From the NCBI RefSeq assembly GCF_010500995.1, contig NZ_QVMK01000001.1:242421-306420 (forward strand): 64,000 nucleotides of DNA, read 5' to 3'. The position numbers and the translations under genes are program-made. The notes under the pieces are model-generated. The model ran no database searches and was not told the origin of the DNA. It worked only from the letters and a program-made list of their open reading frames with translations. Each line of letters begins with the position of its first letter. Position 1 is the stretch's first letter. This DNA comes from Bacteroides sp. 224. Lineage in GTDB: Bacteria; Bacteroidota; Bacteroidia; Bacteroidales; Bacteroidaceae. Below are positions 8,205 to 19,400 of this stretch, piece by piece.

Positions 8205-9389
8205 ATGGCTAAAGAGAAATTTGAACGTACCAAACCGCACGTAAACATTGGTACTATTGGTCACGTTGACCACGGTAAAACCACTTTGACTGCTGCTATC
8301 ACTACTGTGTTGGCAAAAAAAGGTCTTTCTGAATTGCGTTCTTTCGATTCTATCGACAACGCTCCTGAAGAAAAAGAAAGAGGTATCACTATTAACACTT
8401 CTCACGTAGAATACCAAACAGCTAACCGTCACTACGCTCACGTAGACTGTCCGGGTCACGCTGACTACGTTAAGAACATGGTTACCGGTGCTGCTCAGAT
8501 GGACGGTGCAATCATCGTAGTTGCTGCTACTGATGGTCCGATGCCTCAAACTCGTGAGCACATCCTTTTGGCTCGTCAGGTAAACGTACCTAAGTTGGTT
8601 GTTTTCATGAACAAGTGCGATATGGTAGAAGATGCTGAAATGTTAGAGCTTGTTGAAATGGAAATGAGAGAACTTCTTTCATTCTACGATTTCGATGGCG
8701 ACAACACTCCGGTTATTCAAGGTTCTGCTCTTGGTGGATTGAATGGCGTAGAAAAATGGGAAGACAAAATCATGGAATTGATGGAAGCTGTTGATACTTG
8801 GATTCCATTGCCTCCACGTGATGTTGACAAACCATTCTTGATGCCTGTTGAAGACGTATTCTCAATCACTGGTCGTGGTACTGTTGCTACAGGACGTATC
8901 GAAGCCGGTATCGTTAAAACTGGTGACGAAGTTCAAATCATTGGTTTAGGTGCTGAAGCTAAGAAATCAGTTGTAACCGGTGTTGAAATGTTCCGTAAGA
9001 TTCTTGATACAGGTGAAGCTGGCGATAACGTAGGTTTGTTGCTTCGTGGTATCGACAAGAACGAAATCAAACGTGGTATGGTAATCTGCCACCCAGGAAA
9101 AATCACTCCTCACACTGCATTTAAAGCTGAGGTTTATATCCTGAAAAAAGAAGAAGGTGGACGTCACACTCCATTCCACAACAAATATCGTCCTCAGTTC
9201 TATCTTCGTACTTTGGATGCTACTGGTGAGATCACTCTTCCAGAAGGAACTGAAATGGTAATGCCAGGTGATAACGTAACTATCTCTGTAGAATTAATCT
9301 ACCCGGTTGCGTTGAACGTAGGTCTTCGTTTCGCTATCCGTGAAGGTGGACGTACAGTAGGTGCTGGTCAGATCACAGAAATATTGTAA
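8205..9389 (+). CDS. tuf: elongation factor Tu
   Basis: GTPase that delivers aminoacyl-tRNA to the ribosome; 394 residues, normal length. The P-loop GHVDHGKT is at residues 19-26, DCPGHADYV is the G3 region, and NKCDMV is the base-recognition motif. Domains 2 and 3 follow. It stands in the tRNA cluster between tRNA-Thr and tRNA-Trp; no second copy follows fusA here. Transcription probably comes from the promoter at 7456-7486, through 194 bases of repeat-containing leader after the last tRNA. Confidence 0.99.
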   Translation: MAKEKFERTKPHVNIGTIGHVDHGKTTLTAAITTVLAKKGLSELRSFDSIDNAPEEKERGITINTSHVEYQTANRHYAHVDCPGHADYVKNMVTGAAQMDGAIIVVAATDGPMPQTREHILLARQVNVPKLVVFMNKCDMVEDAEMLELVEMEMRELLSFYDFDGDNTPVIQGSALGGLNGVEKWEDKIMELMEAVDTWIPLPPRDVDKPFLMPVEDVFSITGRGTVATGRIEAGIVKTGDEVQIIGLGAEAKKSVVTGVEMFRKILDTGEAGDNVGLLLRGIDKNEIKRGMVICHPGKITPHTAFKAEVYILKKEEGGRHTPFHNKYRPQFYLRTLDATGEITLPEGTEMVMPGDNVTISVELIYPVALNVGLRFAIREGGRTVGAGQITEIL

Positions 9390-9400
9390 TACATAAGCTT

Positions 9401-9434
9401 TTCGGTTCCCGGTATTTTAGTATCGGGAACTGAA
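9401..9434 (+). terminator. hairpin between tuf and tRNA-Trp (attenuator or processing site)
   Basis: TTCGGTTCCCG (9401-9411) pairs with CGGGAACTGAA (9424-9434), 11 pairs with one G-T, loop of 12 bases. Only a weak T stretch follows, and tRNA-Trp begins at 9442. Partial termination or RNase processing is therefore as likely as full termination. Confidence 0.6.
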
Positions 9435-9441
9435 TTGTTAT

Positions 9442-9514
9442 ACGGGAGTAGCTCAGTTGGTAGAGCACCGGTCTCCAAAACCGGGTGTCGGGAGTTCGAG
9501 CCTCTCCTCCCGTG
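9442..9514 (+). tRNA. tRNA-Trp (anticodon CCA)
   Basis: A 73-base cloverleaf with acceptor ACGGGAG/CTCCCGT and anticodon loop CTCCAAA between CCGGT and ACCGG. It lies between tuf and secE, a placement widely conserved in bacteria. Confidence 0.95.
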
Positions 9515-9528
9515 CTAATTTTTGAAAA

Positions 9529-9720
9529 ATGGAAAAACTAATCTACAACATTAAAGAATCATACAACGAACTTGTACATAAAGTATCGTGGCCTACGTAT
9601 TCTGAACTAGCTAACAGTGCAGTGGTTGTTTTATATGCTTCCCTACTCATTGCAGTGTTGGTGTTTGCGATGGACTCCGCTTTCCAGGCTTTAATGGAAA
9701 AATTTATCTATCCACATTAA
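9529..9720 (+). CDS. secE: preprotein translocase subunit SecE
   Basis: A 63-residue single-spanning inner membrane protein that clamps SecY in the Sec translocon. The conserved amphipathic region KVSWPTYSEL at about residues 18-27 is followed by one transmembrane helix (about residues 31-50). This is the short one-helix form typical outside the gammaproteobacteria. It lies between tRNA-Trp and nusG, 13 bases before nusG. Confidence 0.96.
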   Translation: MEKLIYNIKESYNELVHKVSWPTYSELANSAVVVLYASLLIAVLVFAMDSAFQALMEKFIYPH

Positions 9721-9733
9721 AAACGAATTTAGA

Positions 9734-10276
9734 ATGTCTGAGATTGAAAAGAAATGGTACGTTTTGCGTGCTATTAGCGGAAAAGAATCTAAGGTAAGAG
9801 AATATCTTGAAGCTGATATTAAAAACAGCGACTTAGGTGAATATGTATCTCAGGTATTGATTCCAACCGAAAAAGTATATCAGGTTCGCAATGGTAAAAA
9901 AATTGTGAAGGAAAGAAGTTATCTTCCCGGTTACGTTTTGGTTGAGGCAGCTTTGGTAGGTGAGGTAGCTCACCATCTGAGGAATACGCCTAATGTGATT
10001 GGATTTTTAGGAGGTTCCGAAAAGCCGGTTCCTTTAAGACAATCGGAAGTGAATCGAATACTTGGTACGGTGGACGAACTGCAGGATGCGGGTGAAGAAA
10101 TCAACATCCCTTATGTAGTTGGCGAAACTGTAAAAGTTACTTTTGGTCCTTTTAGCGGATTCAGTGGAATCATTGAAGAAGTGAACAGTGAAAAGAAGAA
10201 ACTGAAGGTTATGGTAAAGATATTCGGGCGTAAAACACCGCTTGAATTAGGCTTTATGCAAGTTGAGAAAGAATAA
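9734..10276 (+). CDS. nusG: transcription termination/antitermination protein NusG
   Basis: A 180-residue RNA polymerase-associated factor that affects pausing and links polymerase to Rho or the ribosome. The N-terminal NGN domain (KKWYVLRAISGKESKVREYL onward) is followed by a C-terminal KOW domain with VTFGPFSGFSGIIEEV at about residues 136-151. Its place between secE and rplK is the conserved bacterial order. Confidence 0.97.
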   Translation: MSEIEKKWYVLRAISGKESKVREYLEADIKNSDLGEYVSQVLIPTEKVYQVRNGKKIVKERSYLPGYVLVEAALVGEVAHHLRNTPNVIGFLGGSEKPVPLRQSEVNRILGTVDELQDAGEEINIPYVVGETVKVTFGPFSGFSGIIEEVNSEKKKLKVMVKIFGRKTPLELGFMQVEKE

Positions 10277-10332
10277 TGCAGGTGTTACGCTGTAGTATTC
10301 TTCATTTATTTTTATATATAAATCAATAGAAA

Positions 10333-10776
10333 ATGGCTAAAGAAGTTGCTGGACAAATCAAGTTACAGATTAAAGGAGGCGCAGCAAATCCATCACCCCC
10401 AGTAGGACCCGCATTAGGTTCTAAAGGGATCAATATCATGGAATTTTGCAAGCAATTCAATGCCAGAACCCAAGACAAGGCAGGTAAAGTTTTACCTGTA
10501 ATCATTACTTATTACGCAGATAAGTCTTTTGATTTTGTAATCAAGACTCCTCCCGTAGCAATTCAATTACTTGAGTTGACTAAGTTAAAGAGTGGTTCTG
10601 CTGAGCCTAACCGTAAGAAAGTTGCCGAGATTACTTGGGAACAAGTTCGTACGATAGCTCAAGACAAGATGGTAGACTTAAACTGTTTTACAGAAGAAGC
10701 TGCTATGTCAATGGTTGCCGGTACTGCAAGAAGTATGGGTATTTCAGTAAAAGGGGAGTTCCCTGGCAATAATTAA
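10333..10776 (+). CDS. rplK: 50S ribosomal protein L11
   Basis: A 147-residue protein of the GTPase-associated centre, bound to 23S rRNA near the factor site. The N-terminal domain carries [19 protein letters not shown] (about residues 21-39), with the proline-rich face contacted by factors and thiopeptides. The C-terminal rRNA-binding domain ends in [11 protein letters not shown]. It begins 56 bases after nusG and ends 13 bases before rplA. Confidence 0.98.
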   Translation: MAKEVAGQIKLQIKGGAANPSPPVGPALGSKGINIMEFCKQFNARTQDKAGKVLPVIITYYADKSFDFVIKTPPVAIQLLELTKLKSGSAEPNRKKVAEITWEQVRTIAQDKMVDLNCFTEEAAMSMVAGTARSMGISVKGEFPGNN

Positions 10777-10789
10777 TTAAACTTCAATT

Positions 10790-11488
10790 ATGGGTAAACT
10801 GACAAAAAATCAAAAGTTAGCTGCAGCAAAAATTGAAGCAGGGAAGGCATATTCATTGAAAGAAGCCGCATCATTGGTAAAGGAAATCACTTTTACTAAA
10901 TTTGATGCGTCCTTAGATATAGATGTACGTTTAGGCGTTGACCCACGTAAAGCTAACCAAATGGTGAGAGGTGTAGTATCACTGCCTCACGGAACCGGTA
11001 AAGATGTACGTGTATTGGTGCTTTGTACTCCTGATGCTGAAGCTGCTGCGAAAGAAGCTGGCGCTGACTATGTAGGTCTTGACGAATATATCGATAAGAT
11101 CAAAGGTGGATGGACTGATATTGATGTAATCATCACTATGCCATCTATCATGGGTAAAATTGGTGCTTTAGGTCGTGTACTCGGTCCTCGTGGATTGATG
11201 CCGAACCCTAAGAGTGGTACCGTTACTATGGATGTTGCAAAAGCTGTAAAAGAAGTAAAACAAGGTAAGATCGACTTTAAAGTAGACAAAACCGGTATCG
11301 TTCATACTTCAATTGGTAAAGTATCATTCAGTGAAGATAAAATCCGCGACAACGCGAAAGAATTTATCCAAACACTGTTGAAATTGAAACCAACGGCTGC
11401 TAAAGGTACATATATCAAGAGCATTTATCTTTCCAGTACAATGAGTCCGGGTATTAAAATCGACCCGAAAACAGTTGAAGAAATCTAA
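10790..11488 (+). CDS. rplA: 50S ribosomal protein L1
   Basis: A 232-residue protein of the mobile L1 stalk, helping release of deacylated tRNA from the E site. The two-domain pattern is clear: domain II contains [14 protein letters not shown] and [15 protein letters not shown], a signature of the family, and [12 protein letters not shown] returns to domain I. In other bacteria L1 represses translation of the L11-L1 mRNA; no matching leader site was identified in the 56 bases before rplK. Confidence 0.98.
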   Translation: MGKLTKNQKLAAAKIEAGKAYSLKEAASLVKEITFTKFDASLDIDVRLGVDPRKANQMVRGVVSLPHGTGKDVRVLVLCTPDAEAAAKEAGADYVGLDEYIDKIKGGWTDIDVIITMPSIMGKIGALGRVLGPRGLMPNPKSGTVTMDVAKAVKEVKQGKIDFKVDKTGIVHTSIGKVSFSEDKIRDNAKEFIQTLLKLKPTAAKGTYIKSIYLSSTMSPGIKIDPKTVEEI

Positions 11489-11503
11489 TAAAAAAGAGAA
11501 ATT

Positions 11504-12016
11504 ATGAGAAAGGAAGATAAAAGTTCAATCATAGAGCAAATCGCTGCTACAGTCAAAGAATATAGTCACTTCTATCTTGTAGACATGACTGCAATGGATG
11601 CAGAAGCTACAACAGCTTTAAGAAGAGAATGTTTCAAATCAGACATCAAATTGATGGTTGTTAAGAATACATTGCTTCAAAAAGCATTGGAATCATTAGA
11701 AGAAGACTTTTCTCCGCTTTATGATACATTGAAAGGTTCAACATCAGTTATGTTCTGTAATACAGCTAACGTACCTGCTAAGTTGATCAAGAAAGTATCA
11801 AAAGATGGTATTCCGGGATTGAAAGCTGCTTATGCTGAAGAAAGCTTCTATGTTGGAGCTAATCAGCTTGACGCTCTCGTTAGTATCAAGAGTAAGAATG
11901 AAGTTATTGCTGATATTGTTGCATTGCTGCAATCTCCGGCGAAGAATGTTATTTCTGCTCTTCAATCAGGTGGTAACACCCTTCACGGAGTTCTTAAGAC
12001 TCTTGGTGAAAGATAA
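11504..12016 (+). CDS. rplJ: 50S ribosomal protein L10
   Basis: A 170-residue base of the L7/L12 stalk. The N-terminal rRNA-binding domain (residues 1-130) includes KLMVVKNTLLQKAL. The C-terminal helix, from about residue 137, is where L12 dimers bind. The gene starts only 15 bases after rplA, so the folded leader used for L10-L12 feedback in Escherichia coli has no room unless it lies inside rplA. Confidence 0.97.
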   Translation: MRKEDKSSIIEQIAATVKEYSHFYLVDMTAMDAEATTALRRECFKSDIKLMVVKNTLLQKALESLEEDFSPLYDTLKGSTSVMFCNTANVPAKLIKKVSKDGIPGLKAAYAEESFYVGANQLDALVSIKSKNEVIADIVALLQSPAKNVISALQSGGNTLHGVLKTLGER

Positions 12017-12064
12017 TTTTCAAACAAACTATTTCGTAAATTAAACATTAAATTTTATAATAAA

Positions 12065-12442
12065 ATGGCAGATTTAAAAGCTTTTGCAGAACAATTAGTT
12101 AACTTGACAGTAAAAGAAGTTAATGAACTTGCAACTATCCTTAAAGAAGAATACGGTATTGAACCTGCTGCTGCAGCTGTAGCTGTTGCTGCTGGTCCTG
12201 CAGCTGGTGGTGCTGCTGCTGCGGAAGAAAAAAGTTCTTTCGACGTAGTGTTGAAAAGCGCAGGTGCTGCAAAATTACAAGTTGTAAAAGCAGTTAAGGA
12301 AGCATGTGGTCTTGGCTTGAAAGAAGCTAAAGACATGGTAGATGGTGCTCCTAGCGTAGTAAAAGAAGGTTTAGCTAAAGACGAAGCAGAATCATTGAAG
12401 AAAACATTGGAAGAAGCTGGAGCTGAAGTTGAACTTAAATAA
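12065..12442 (+). CDS. rplL: 50S ribosomal protein L7/L12
   Basis: A 125-residue acidic stalk protein, present in several copies per ribosome and recruiting translational GTPases. The N-terminal dimerisation domain (about residues 1-35) is followed by an alanine-rich hinge (about 36-58) and the C-terminal domain with [20 protein letters not shown]. It follows rplJ by 48 bases. A strong hairpin lies 26 bases downstream, before rpoB, which would let stalk protein be made in excess over polymerase. Confidence 0.98.
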   Translation: MADLKAFAEQLVNLTVKEVNELATILKEEYGIEPAAAAVAVAAGPAAGGAAAAEEKSSFDVVLKSAGAAKLQVVKAVKEACGLGLKEAKDMVDGAPSVVKEGLAKDEAESLKKTLEEAGAEVELK

Positions 12443-12467
12443 CATTGGCCTGGTAATCAGGTAATTC

Positions 12468-12506
12468 GGTTAGGAATCCTCTACCAAGAGGGTTCTTAGC
12501 CTTTTT
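12468..12506 (+). terminator. attenuator hairpin between rplL and rpoB
   Basis: A 15-pair stem runs from GGTTAGGAATCCTCT (12468-12482) to AGAGGGTTCTTAGCC (12487-12501), with a few G-T pairs and a 4-base loop, followed by TTTTT. rpoB starts 42 bases later without an obvious promoter, so partial termination is the likely role, as at the rplL-rpoB junction of other bacteria. Confidence 0.8.
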
Positions 12507-12547
12507 GTGTATATATTTAAAAACAAGTTCTACAAATTCATTCACAG

Positions 12548-15500
12548 ATGTCTTCAAATACTGTAAATCAAAGAGTTAATTTTGCTTCGACTAAAAATCC
12601 GCTTGAATACCCGGACTTTCTGGAAGTACAATTGAAGTCATTCCAAGACTTTTTACAATTAGATACCCCACCCGAGAAAAGAAAGAATGAGGGATTGTAT
12701 AAAGTGTTTGCCGAAAACTTCCCCATTGCTGATACAAGAAACAATTTTGTTCTTGAGTTCTTGGATTACTATATTGATCCGCCGCGTTATACAATAGATG
12801 ATTGTATAGAGCGAGGGCTTACTTATAGTGTTCCGCTTAAAGCAAAGTTGAAACTGTACTGTACAGATCCCGATCACGAAGATTTTGATACAGTAATTCA
12901 GGATGTATTTCTTGGGCCGATTCCATACATGACAGATAAAGCAACATTTGTTATTAATGGTGCAGAGCGTGTAGTTGTATCTCAATTACATCGTTCGCCA
13001 GGTGTGTTCTTCGGGCAAAGTGTGCATGCTAACGGAACAAAACTTTATTCAGCTCGTATCATTCCATTTAAAGGTTCTTGGATTGAGTTTGCTACCGACA
13101 TTAATAATGTCATGTACGCATATATCGATCGTAAGAAAAAGTTGCCTGTGACAACTTTGCTGCGTGCTATTGGTTTTGAGAATGATAAAGATATTCTTGA
13201 AATCTTTGATTTAGCAGAAGATATCAAAGTTAACAAAACCAACTTGAAGAAAGTGGTTGGCCGTAAATTGGCAGCTCGTGTTTTGAAAACTTGGATTGAA
13301 GACTTTGTAGACGAAGATACCGGTGAAGTTGTTTCTATCGAGCGTAATGAAGTAATTATTGATCGTGAAACAATCATTGAACCGGAACACGTAGATGAAA
13401 TCTTGGATTCGGGTGTGCAAAACATTCTTGTTCACAAAGAAGAAGCAAACCAATCGGATTTCTCGATCATTTATAACACACTTCAGAAAGACCCGAGTAA
13501 CTCGGAAAAAGAAGCCGTACTGTATATCTACAGACAGTTGCGTAATGCTGACCCTGCCGATGATGCCAGTGCTCGCGAAGTTATTAATAACTTATTCTTC
13601 TCTGAAAAAAGATACGATTTAGGTGATGTTGGTCGTTATAGAATTAACAAGAAGTTAGGCTTAACAACAATGGATGTGAAAGTCTTAACCAAAGAAGACA
13701 TCATTGAAATCATCAAATATTTAATTGAGCTTATCAACTCAAAAGCTGATGTGGACGATATCGACCACTTGAGCAACAGACGCGTGCGTACCGTAGGCGA
13801 ACAGTTGTCTAATCAGTTTGCGGTAGGTTTGGCTCGTATGTCTCGTACCATTCGTGAGCGTATGAATGTACGTGATAATGAAGTATTTACTCCGATTGAT
13901 TTGATCAATGCGAAGACTATCTCTTCGGTGATCAATACATTCTTCGGAACAAATGCTCTTTCTCAGTTCATGGATCAAACCAATCCTTTGGCGGAAATTA
14001 CTCATAAGAGACGTATGTCTGCCCTTGGACCCGGTGGTCTTTCTCGTGAACGTGCCGGATTTGAGGTTCGTGACGTACACTATACTCACTATGGTCGTCT
14101 TTGTCCGATTGAAACTCCGGAAGGTCCGAATATCGGTTTGATTTCTTCCTTATGTGTATATGCGAAGATCAACGAACTGGGCTTTATCGAAACTCCTTAT
14201 CGTAAAGTAGAAAGCGGTAAAGTAGATATTTCTGAAGATGGAATCATATACTTAACTGCCGAAGAAGAAACAGATAAAATTATTGCGCAAGGTAATGCTC
14301 CGCTTGATGATACTGGTAAGTTTATACGTAACCGTGTTAAAGCTCGTCAGGATGCTGATTACCCGGTTGTAGAACCTGATCGCATTGAATTGATGGACGT
14401 TGCTCCACAACAGATTGCTTCTATTGCAGCATCATTGATTCCTTTCCTTGAACATGACGATGCTAACCGTGCATTGATGGGATCGAACATGATGAGACAG
14501 GCAGTTCCTTTGTTGAAGAGCGAAGCTCCGATTGTTGGTACAGGTATCGAACGCCAATTGGTAAAAGACTCTCGTACACAGATTACTGCCGAAGGCGATG
14601 GTGTTGTAGACTATGTAGATGCAACTACGATCCATATTCTTTATGATAGAACTAAAGATGAAGAATTTGTAAGCTTTGAACCGGCTCTGAAAGAATATTC
14701 CATTCCTAAGTTCCGGAAAACAAATCAAAATATGACCATCGACTTACGTCCGATCTGTGAAAAAGGCGATCGCGTAGTGGCAGGTCAGATTCTGACAGAA
14801 GGTTATTCTACTCAAGACGGAGAACTTGCTTTAGGTAAGAACTTGTTGGTAGCATACATGCCTTGGAAGGGATATAATTATGAGGATGCGATCGTGTTGA
14901 ATGAACGCGTTGTTCGCGAAGATATCCTGACTTCTGTACACGTAGAAGAATACTCACTCGAAGTGCGTGAAACTAAACGCGGTATGGAAGAGCTAACCTC
15001 AGACATTCCGAACGTAAGTGAAGAAGCTACCAAGGATCTGGATGAAAATGGTATCGTAAGAATTGGTGCGAACATTGAGCCGGGAGATATCTTAATTGGT
15101 AAAATCACTCCTAAGGGAGAGTCTGATCCTTCGCCGGAAGAAAAACTGTTGCGTGCAATCTTTGGTGATAAAGCAGGAGATGTGAAAGATGCTTCATTGA
15201 AAGCTTCACCTTCATTGAAAGGGGTAGTAATTGATAAGAAATTGTTCTCTCGCGTTATTAAGAGCCGTAGCTCTAAATTGGCAGATAAAGCTCTGTTACC
15301 TAAAATTGATGATGAATTCGAAACCAAGGTTGCTAAACTTAGAGGTATTCTGATTCAGAAATTGGTGAAGATAACAGAAGGCAAGCTGTCTCAAGGCGTG
15401 AAAGATTATTTAGGAGCAGATGTTATTGCACCTAATATCAAATTTACATATACCGATCTTGATCATTTGGACTTTGCTTCTGTACAGTTAAGCAACTGGA

Positions 15501-16357
15501 CGAAAGATGAGCATACCAATAAGATGATTCGTGATCTGATTCTGAACTATTTGAAGAAATACAAAGAATTAGATGCTGATTTGAAACGTAAGAAGTTTAG
15601 TATTACTATTGGAGACGAGCTTCCTGCAGGTATCATTCAGATGGCTAAAGTTTACATTGCCAAGAAACGTAAGATTGGTGTGGGAGATAAGATGGCCGGG
15701 CGTCACGGTAACAAAGGTATCGTTTCAAGAATAGTACGTCAGGAAGATATGCCATTCTTGGCTGATGGAACACCTGTTGATATTGTACTTAATCCTCTTG
15801 GGGTGCCTTCGCGTATGAACATCGGACAGATCTTTGAAGCTGTTCTTGGTTCTGCCGGAAAGAAATTGGGAGTTAAGTTTGCTACTCCAATCTTTGATGG
15901 TGCCGACCTTGATGATTTGTCGCAATGGACAGACAAAGCCGGACTACCTCGTTATGGTAAGACCTATCTTTTCGATGGAGGTTCTGGTGAGCAGTTTGAC
16001 CAACCTGCAACAGTAGGTGTGACTTACATGCTGAAATTGGGACACATGGTTGAAGATAAGATGCATGCACGTTCAATCGGACCATATTCGTTGATTACTC
16101 AGCAACCTCTTGGAGGTAAGGCACAATTCGGTGGACAGCGTTTCGGAGAAATGGAGGTTTGGGCACTTGAAGCATTCGGTGCATCTCATATCCTTCAGGA
16201 AATCCTGACGATCAAATCGGATGATGTTATTGGACGTTCTAAAGCTTATGAAGCGATTGTAAAAGGTGAACCTATGCCACAAGCGGGTATACCAGAATCT
16301 TTGAATGTATTGCTGCATGAACTTAGAGGTCTTGGTTTGAGTGTCAACTTAGAATAA
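12548..16357 (+). CDS. rpoB: DNA-directed RNA polymerase subunit beta
   Basis: A 1269-residue catalytic subunit. The rifampicin-binding cluster reads [19 protein letters not shown] then [14 protein letters not shown] (about residues 475-508), with the sensitive-type residues at the positions altered in resistant strains. [14 protein letters not shown] and [12 protein letters not shown] are other core signatures. The protein ends in [14 protein letters not shown]. It is separated from rpoC by 107 bases containing a long heptad-repeat inverted structure, a much longer and odder gap than usual between these two genes. Confidence 0.99.
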   Translation: MSSNTVNQRVNFASTKNPLEYPDFLEVQLKSFQDFLQLDTPPEKRKNEGLYKVFAENFPIADTRNNFVLEFLDYYIDPPRYTIDDCIERGLTYSVPLKAKLKLYCTDPDHEDFDTVIQDVFLGPIPYMTDKATFVINGAERVVVSQLHRSPGVFFGQSVHANGTKLYSARIIPFKGSWIEFATDINNVMYAYIDRKKKLPVTTLLRAIGFENDKDILEIFDLAEDIKVNKTNLKKVVGRKLAARVLKTWIEDFVDEDTGEVVSIERNEVIIDRETIIEPEHVDEILDSGVQNILVHKEEANQSDFSIIYNTLQKDPSNSEKEAVLYIYRQLRNADPADDASAREVINNLFFSEKRYDLGDVGRYRINKKLGLTTMDVKVLTKEDIIEIIKYLIELINSKADVDDIDHLSNRRVRTVGEQLSNQFAVGLARMSRTIRERMNVRDNEVFTPIDLINAKTISSVINTFFGTNALSQFMDQTNPLAEITHKRRMSALGPGGLSRERAGFEVRDVHYTHYGRLCPIETPEGPNIGLISSLCVYAKINELGFIETPYRKVESGKVDISEDGIIYLTAEEETDKIIAQGNAPLDDTGKFIRNRVKARQDADYPVVEPDRIELMDVAPQQIASIAASLIPFLEHDDANRALMGSNMMRQAVPLLKSEAPIVGTGIERQLVKDSRTQITAEGDGVVDYVDATTIHILYDRTKDEEFVSFEPALKEYSIPKFRKTNQNMTIDLRPICEKGDRVVAGQILTEGYSTQDGELALGKNLLVAYMPWKGYNYEDAIVLNERVVREDILTSVHVEEYSLEVRETKRGMEELTSDIPNVSEEATKDLDENGIVRIGANIEPGDILIGKITPKGESDPSPEEKLLRAIFGDKAGDVKDASLKASPSLKGVVIDKKLFSRVIKSRSSKLADKALLPKIDDEFETKVAKLRGILIQKLVKITEGKLSQGVKDYLGADVIAPNIKFTYTDLDHLDFASVQLSNWTKDEHTNKMIRDLILNYLKKYKELDADLKRKKFSITIGDELPAGIIQMAKVYIAKKRKIGVGDKMAGRHGNKGIVSRIVRQEDMPFLADGTPVDIVLNPLGVPSRMNIGQIFEAVLGSAGKKLGVKFATPIFDGADLDDLSQWTDKAGLPRYGKTYLFDGGSGEQFDQPATVGVTYMLKLGHMVEDKMHARSIGPYSLITQQPLGGKAQFGGQRFGEMEVWALEAFGASHILQEILTIKSDDVIGRSKAYEAIVKGEPMPQAGIPESLNVLLHELRGLGLSVNLE

Positions 16358-16363
16358 TATAAT

Positions 16364-16457
<94 letters not shown>

Positions 16458-16464
16458 ATAAAGT

Positions 16465-19400
16465 ATGGCTTTTAGAAAAGAAAGTAAAGCAAAAAGTAAT
16501 TTCTCGAAAATCTCAATAGGTTTAGCTTCTCCTGAAGAAATCCTGGAGACTTCGAGTGGTGAAGTATTGAAGCCTGAAACCATAAATTATCGTACGTACA
16601 AGCCTGAAAGAGATGGATTGTTCTGTGAGCGTATTTTTGGTCCTATCAAAGATTATGAGTGTCATTGCGGTAAGTACAAACGTATTCGTTATAAAGGAAT
16701 TGTGTGCGACCGTTGTGGTGTTGAAGTTACAGAAAAGAAAGTACGTCGCGAACGTACCGGGCATATCCAGTTGGTTGTGCCTGTTGCACATATCTGGTAT
16801 TTCCGTTCGCTTCCTAATAAAATAGGTTATTTATTAGGGCTTCCTACAAAGAAACTGGATTCTATCATATACTATGAACGTTATGTTGTAATTCAGCCGG
16901 GAGTTAAAGCCGATGACGGAATTGCGTTGAATGATCTTATCTCAGAAGAGGAATATCTGGATATTCTGGAAACACTACCTAAGGAAAACCAATATCTGGA
17001 AGATACCGATCCGAACAAGTTCATCGCTAAGATGGGTGCCGAAGCAATTTACGATTTGCTTTCTCGCCTTGATTTAGATGCACTTTCTTACGATCTGCGT
17101 CACCGTGCAAGCAATGATGCTTCTCAACAACGTAAGAACGAAGCTTTGAAACGTCTTCAGGTGGTTGAATCATTCCGTTCTTCTCGCGGTCGTAATAAAC
17201 CCGAATGGATGATTGTACGTGTGGTTCCGGTTATTCCGCCCGAGCTTCGTCCATTGGTTCCATTGGATGGTGGTCGTTTCGCTACTTCCGACTTGAATGA
17301 CTTATACAGACGTGTGATTATACGTAACAATCGTCTGAAACGATTGATCGAAATTAAAGCTCCTGAAGTAATCTTACGTAATGAAAAACGTATGTTGCAG
17401 GAATCTGTCGATTCATTGTTTGACAACTCACGTAAATCAAGTGCGGTAAAAACAGATGCTAACCGTCCGTTGAAATCTCTTTCAGATAGCTTGAAAGGTA
17501 AACAAGGACGTTTCCGTCAGAACTTGCTGGGTAAACGTGTTGACTACTCTGCACGTTCGGTAATTGTGGTAGGTCCTGAATTGAAAATGCACGAATGTGG
17601 TATCCCTAAATTGATGGCTGCCGAATTATATAAGCCGTTTATTATTCGTAAACTGATTGAACGTGGTATTGTAAAAACCGTGAAATCGGCTAAGAAGATT
17701 GTAGACCGCAAAGAAGCTGTAATCTGGGATATTCTTGAACATGTAATGAAAGGTCACCCAGTGTTGCTTAACCGTGCGCCGACACTTCACCGTTTGGGTA
17801 TTCAAGCGTTCCAGCCTAAGATGATTGAAGGTAAAGCTATTCAATTACATCCGTTGGCATGTACCGCTTTTAATGCCGACTTTGACGGTGACCAGATGGC
17901 TGTGCACTTACCATTGAGCAATGAAGCTATACTTGAAGCTCAAATGTTAATGTTGGCTTCTCACAATATATTGAATCCGGCTAACGGCGCTCCTATTACT
18001 GTACCTTCTCAGGATATGGTGCTTGGTTTGTATTACATTACTAAGATTAGAAAAGGTGCTAAAGGCGAAGGATTAACATTCTATGGACCGGAAGAAGCAA
18101 TGATTGCTTACAATGAAGGTAAAGTAGATATCCATGCTCCGGTTAAGGTAATTGTAAAAGACCTTGACGAGAACGGAAACATTGTTGACGTTATGCGTGA
18201 AACCTCTGTAGGGCGTGTAATCGTAAATGAAATCGTTCCGCCCGAAGTTGGTTACATTAATACAATTATCTCGAAGAAATCTCTTCGTGATATCATTAGC
18301 GATGTTATCAAAGCTTGCGGGGTAGCTCGTACTGCCGATTTCCTTGATGGTATTAAAGACTTAGGTTACAACATGGCCTTCCAGGGAGGTTTGTCGTTCA
18401 ACTTAGGCGATATCATTATTCCGAAAGAAAAAGAAGAACTGGTACAACGTGGTTATGACGAAGTAGAACAGGTGGTTAATAACTATAACATGGGATTCAT
18501 CACCAATAACGAACGCTACAATCAGGTAATTGACATCTGGACACATGTTAACTCAGAGCTTTCAAATATATTGATGAAGACTATTTCTTCGGATGATCAG
18601 GGATTCAACTCTGTATATATGATGCTTGATTCGGGTGCCCGTGGTTCTAAAGAACAGATTCGTCAGCTTTCAGGTATGCGTGGTTTGATGGCGAAACCTC
18701 AAAAGGCTGGTGCCGAAGGTGGTCAGATCATTGAGAACCCGATCCTTTCGAACTTTAAAGAAGGACTTTCGGTATTAGAGTACTTTATCTCTACCCACGG
18801 TGCTCGTAAAGGTTTGGCGGATACAGCTTTGAAAACAGCGGATGCGGGATATTTGACTCGTCGTTTGGTGGATGTATCTCACGATGTGATTATCAACGAA
18901 GAAGACTGTGGTACACTTCGTGGTCTTGTTTGTACAGACCTTAAAAATAATGATGAGGTAGTTGCAACATTATATGAACGTATCTTAGGACGTGTTTCTG
19001 TGCATGATATCATTCATCCTACAACTGGTGATATTATTATCTCCGGTGGTGAAGAAATCACAGAAGATATTGCTAAGATTATTGCACAATCTCCTATCGA
19101 AAGTGTGGAAATCCGTTCGGTGCTTACTTGCGAATCTAAGAAAGGTGTTTGTGCGAAATGTTACGGACGTAACTTGGCAACAAACAGAATGGTTCAAAGA
19201 GGAGAGGCAGTTGGTGTAATCGCTGCTCAATCTATCGGTGAGCCGGGTACTCAGCTTACGCTGCGTACATTCCACGCCGGGGGTACTGCATCTAACATCG
19301 CGGCAAATGCAGCCATCTATGCTAAGAACGATTCTCGCATCGAATTTGAAGAGTTGCGTACTGTTGATACGGTAGATGAAGCTGGATTGCCGGTGAAAGT

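Noticed and set aside
12055..12336. Long antisense frames such as this one opposite rplL, and others opposite rpoB, rpoC and fusA
   Set aside because: All lie fully inside strongly conserved genes in another frame and show no independent start signal or family match.
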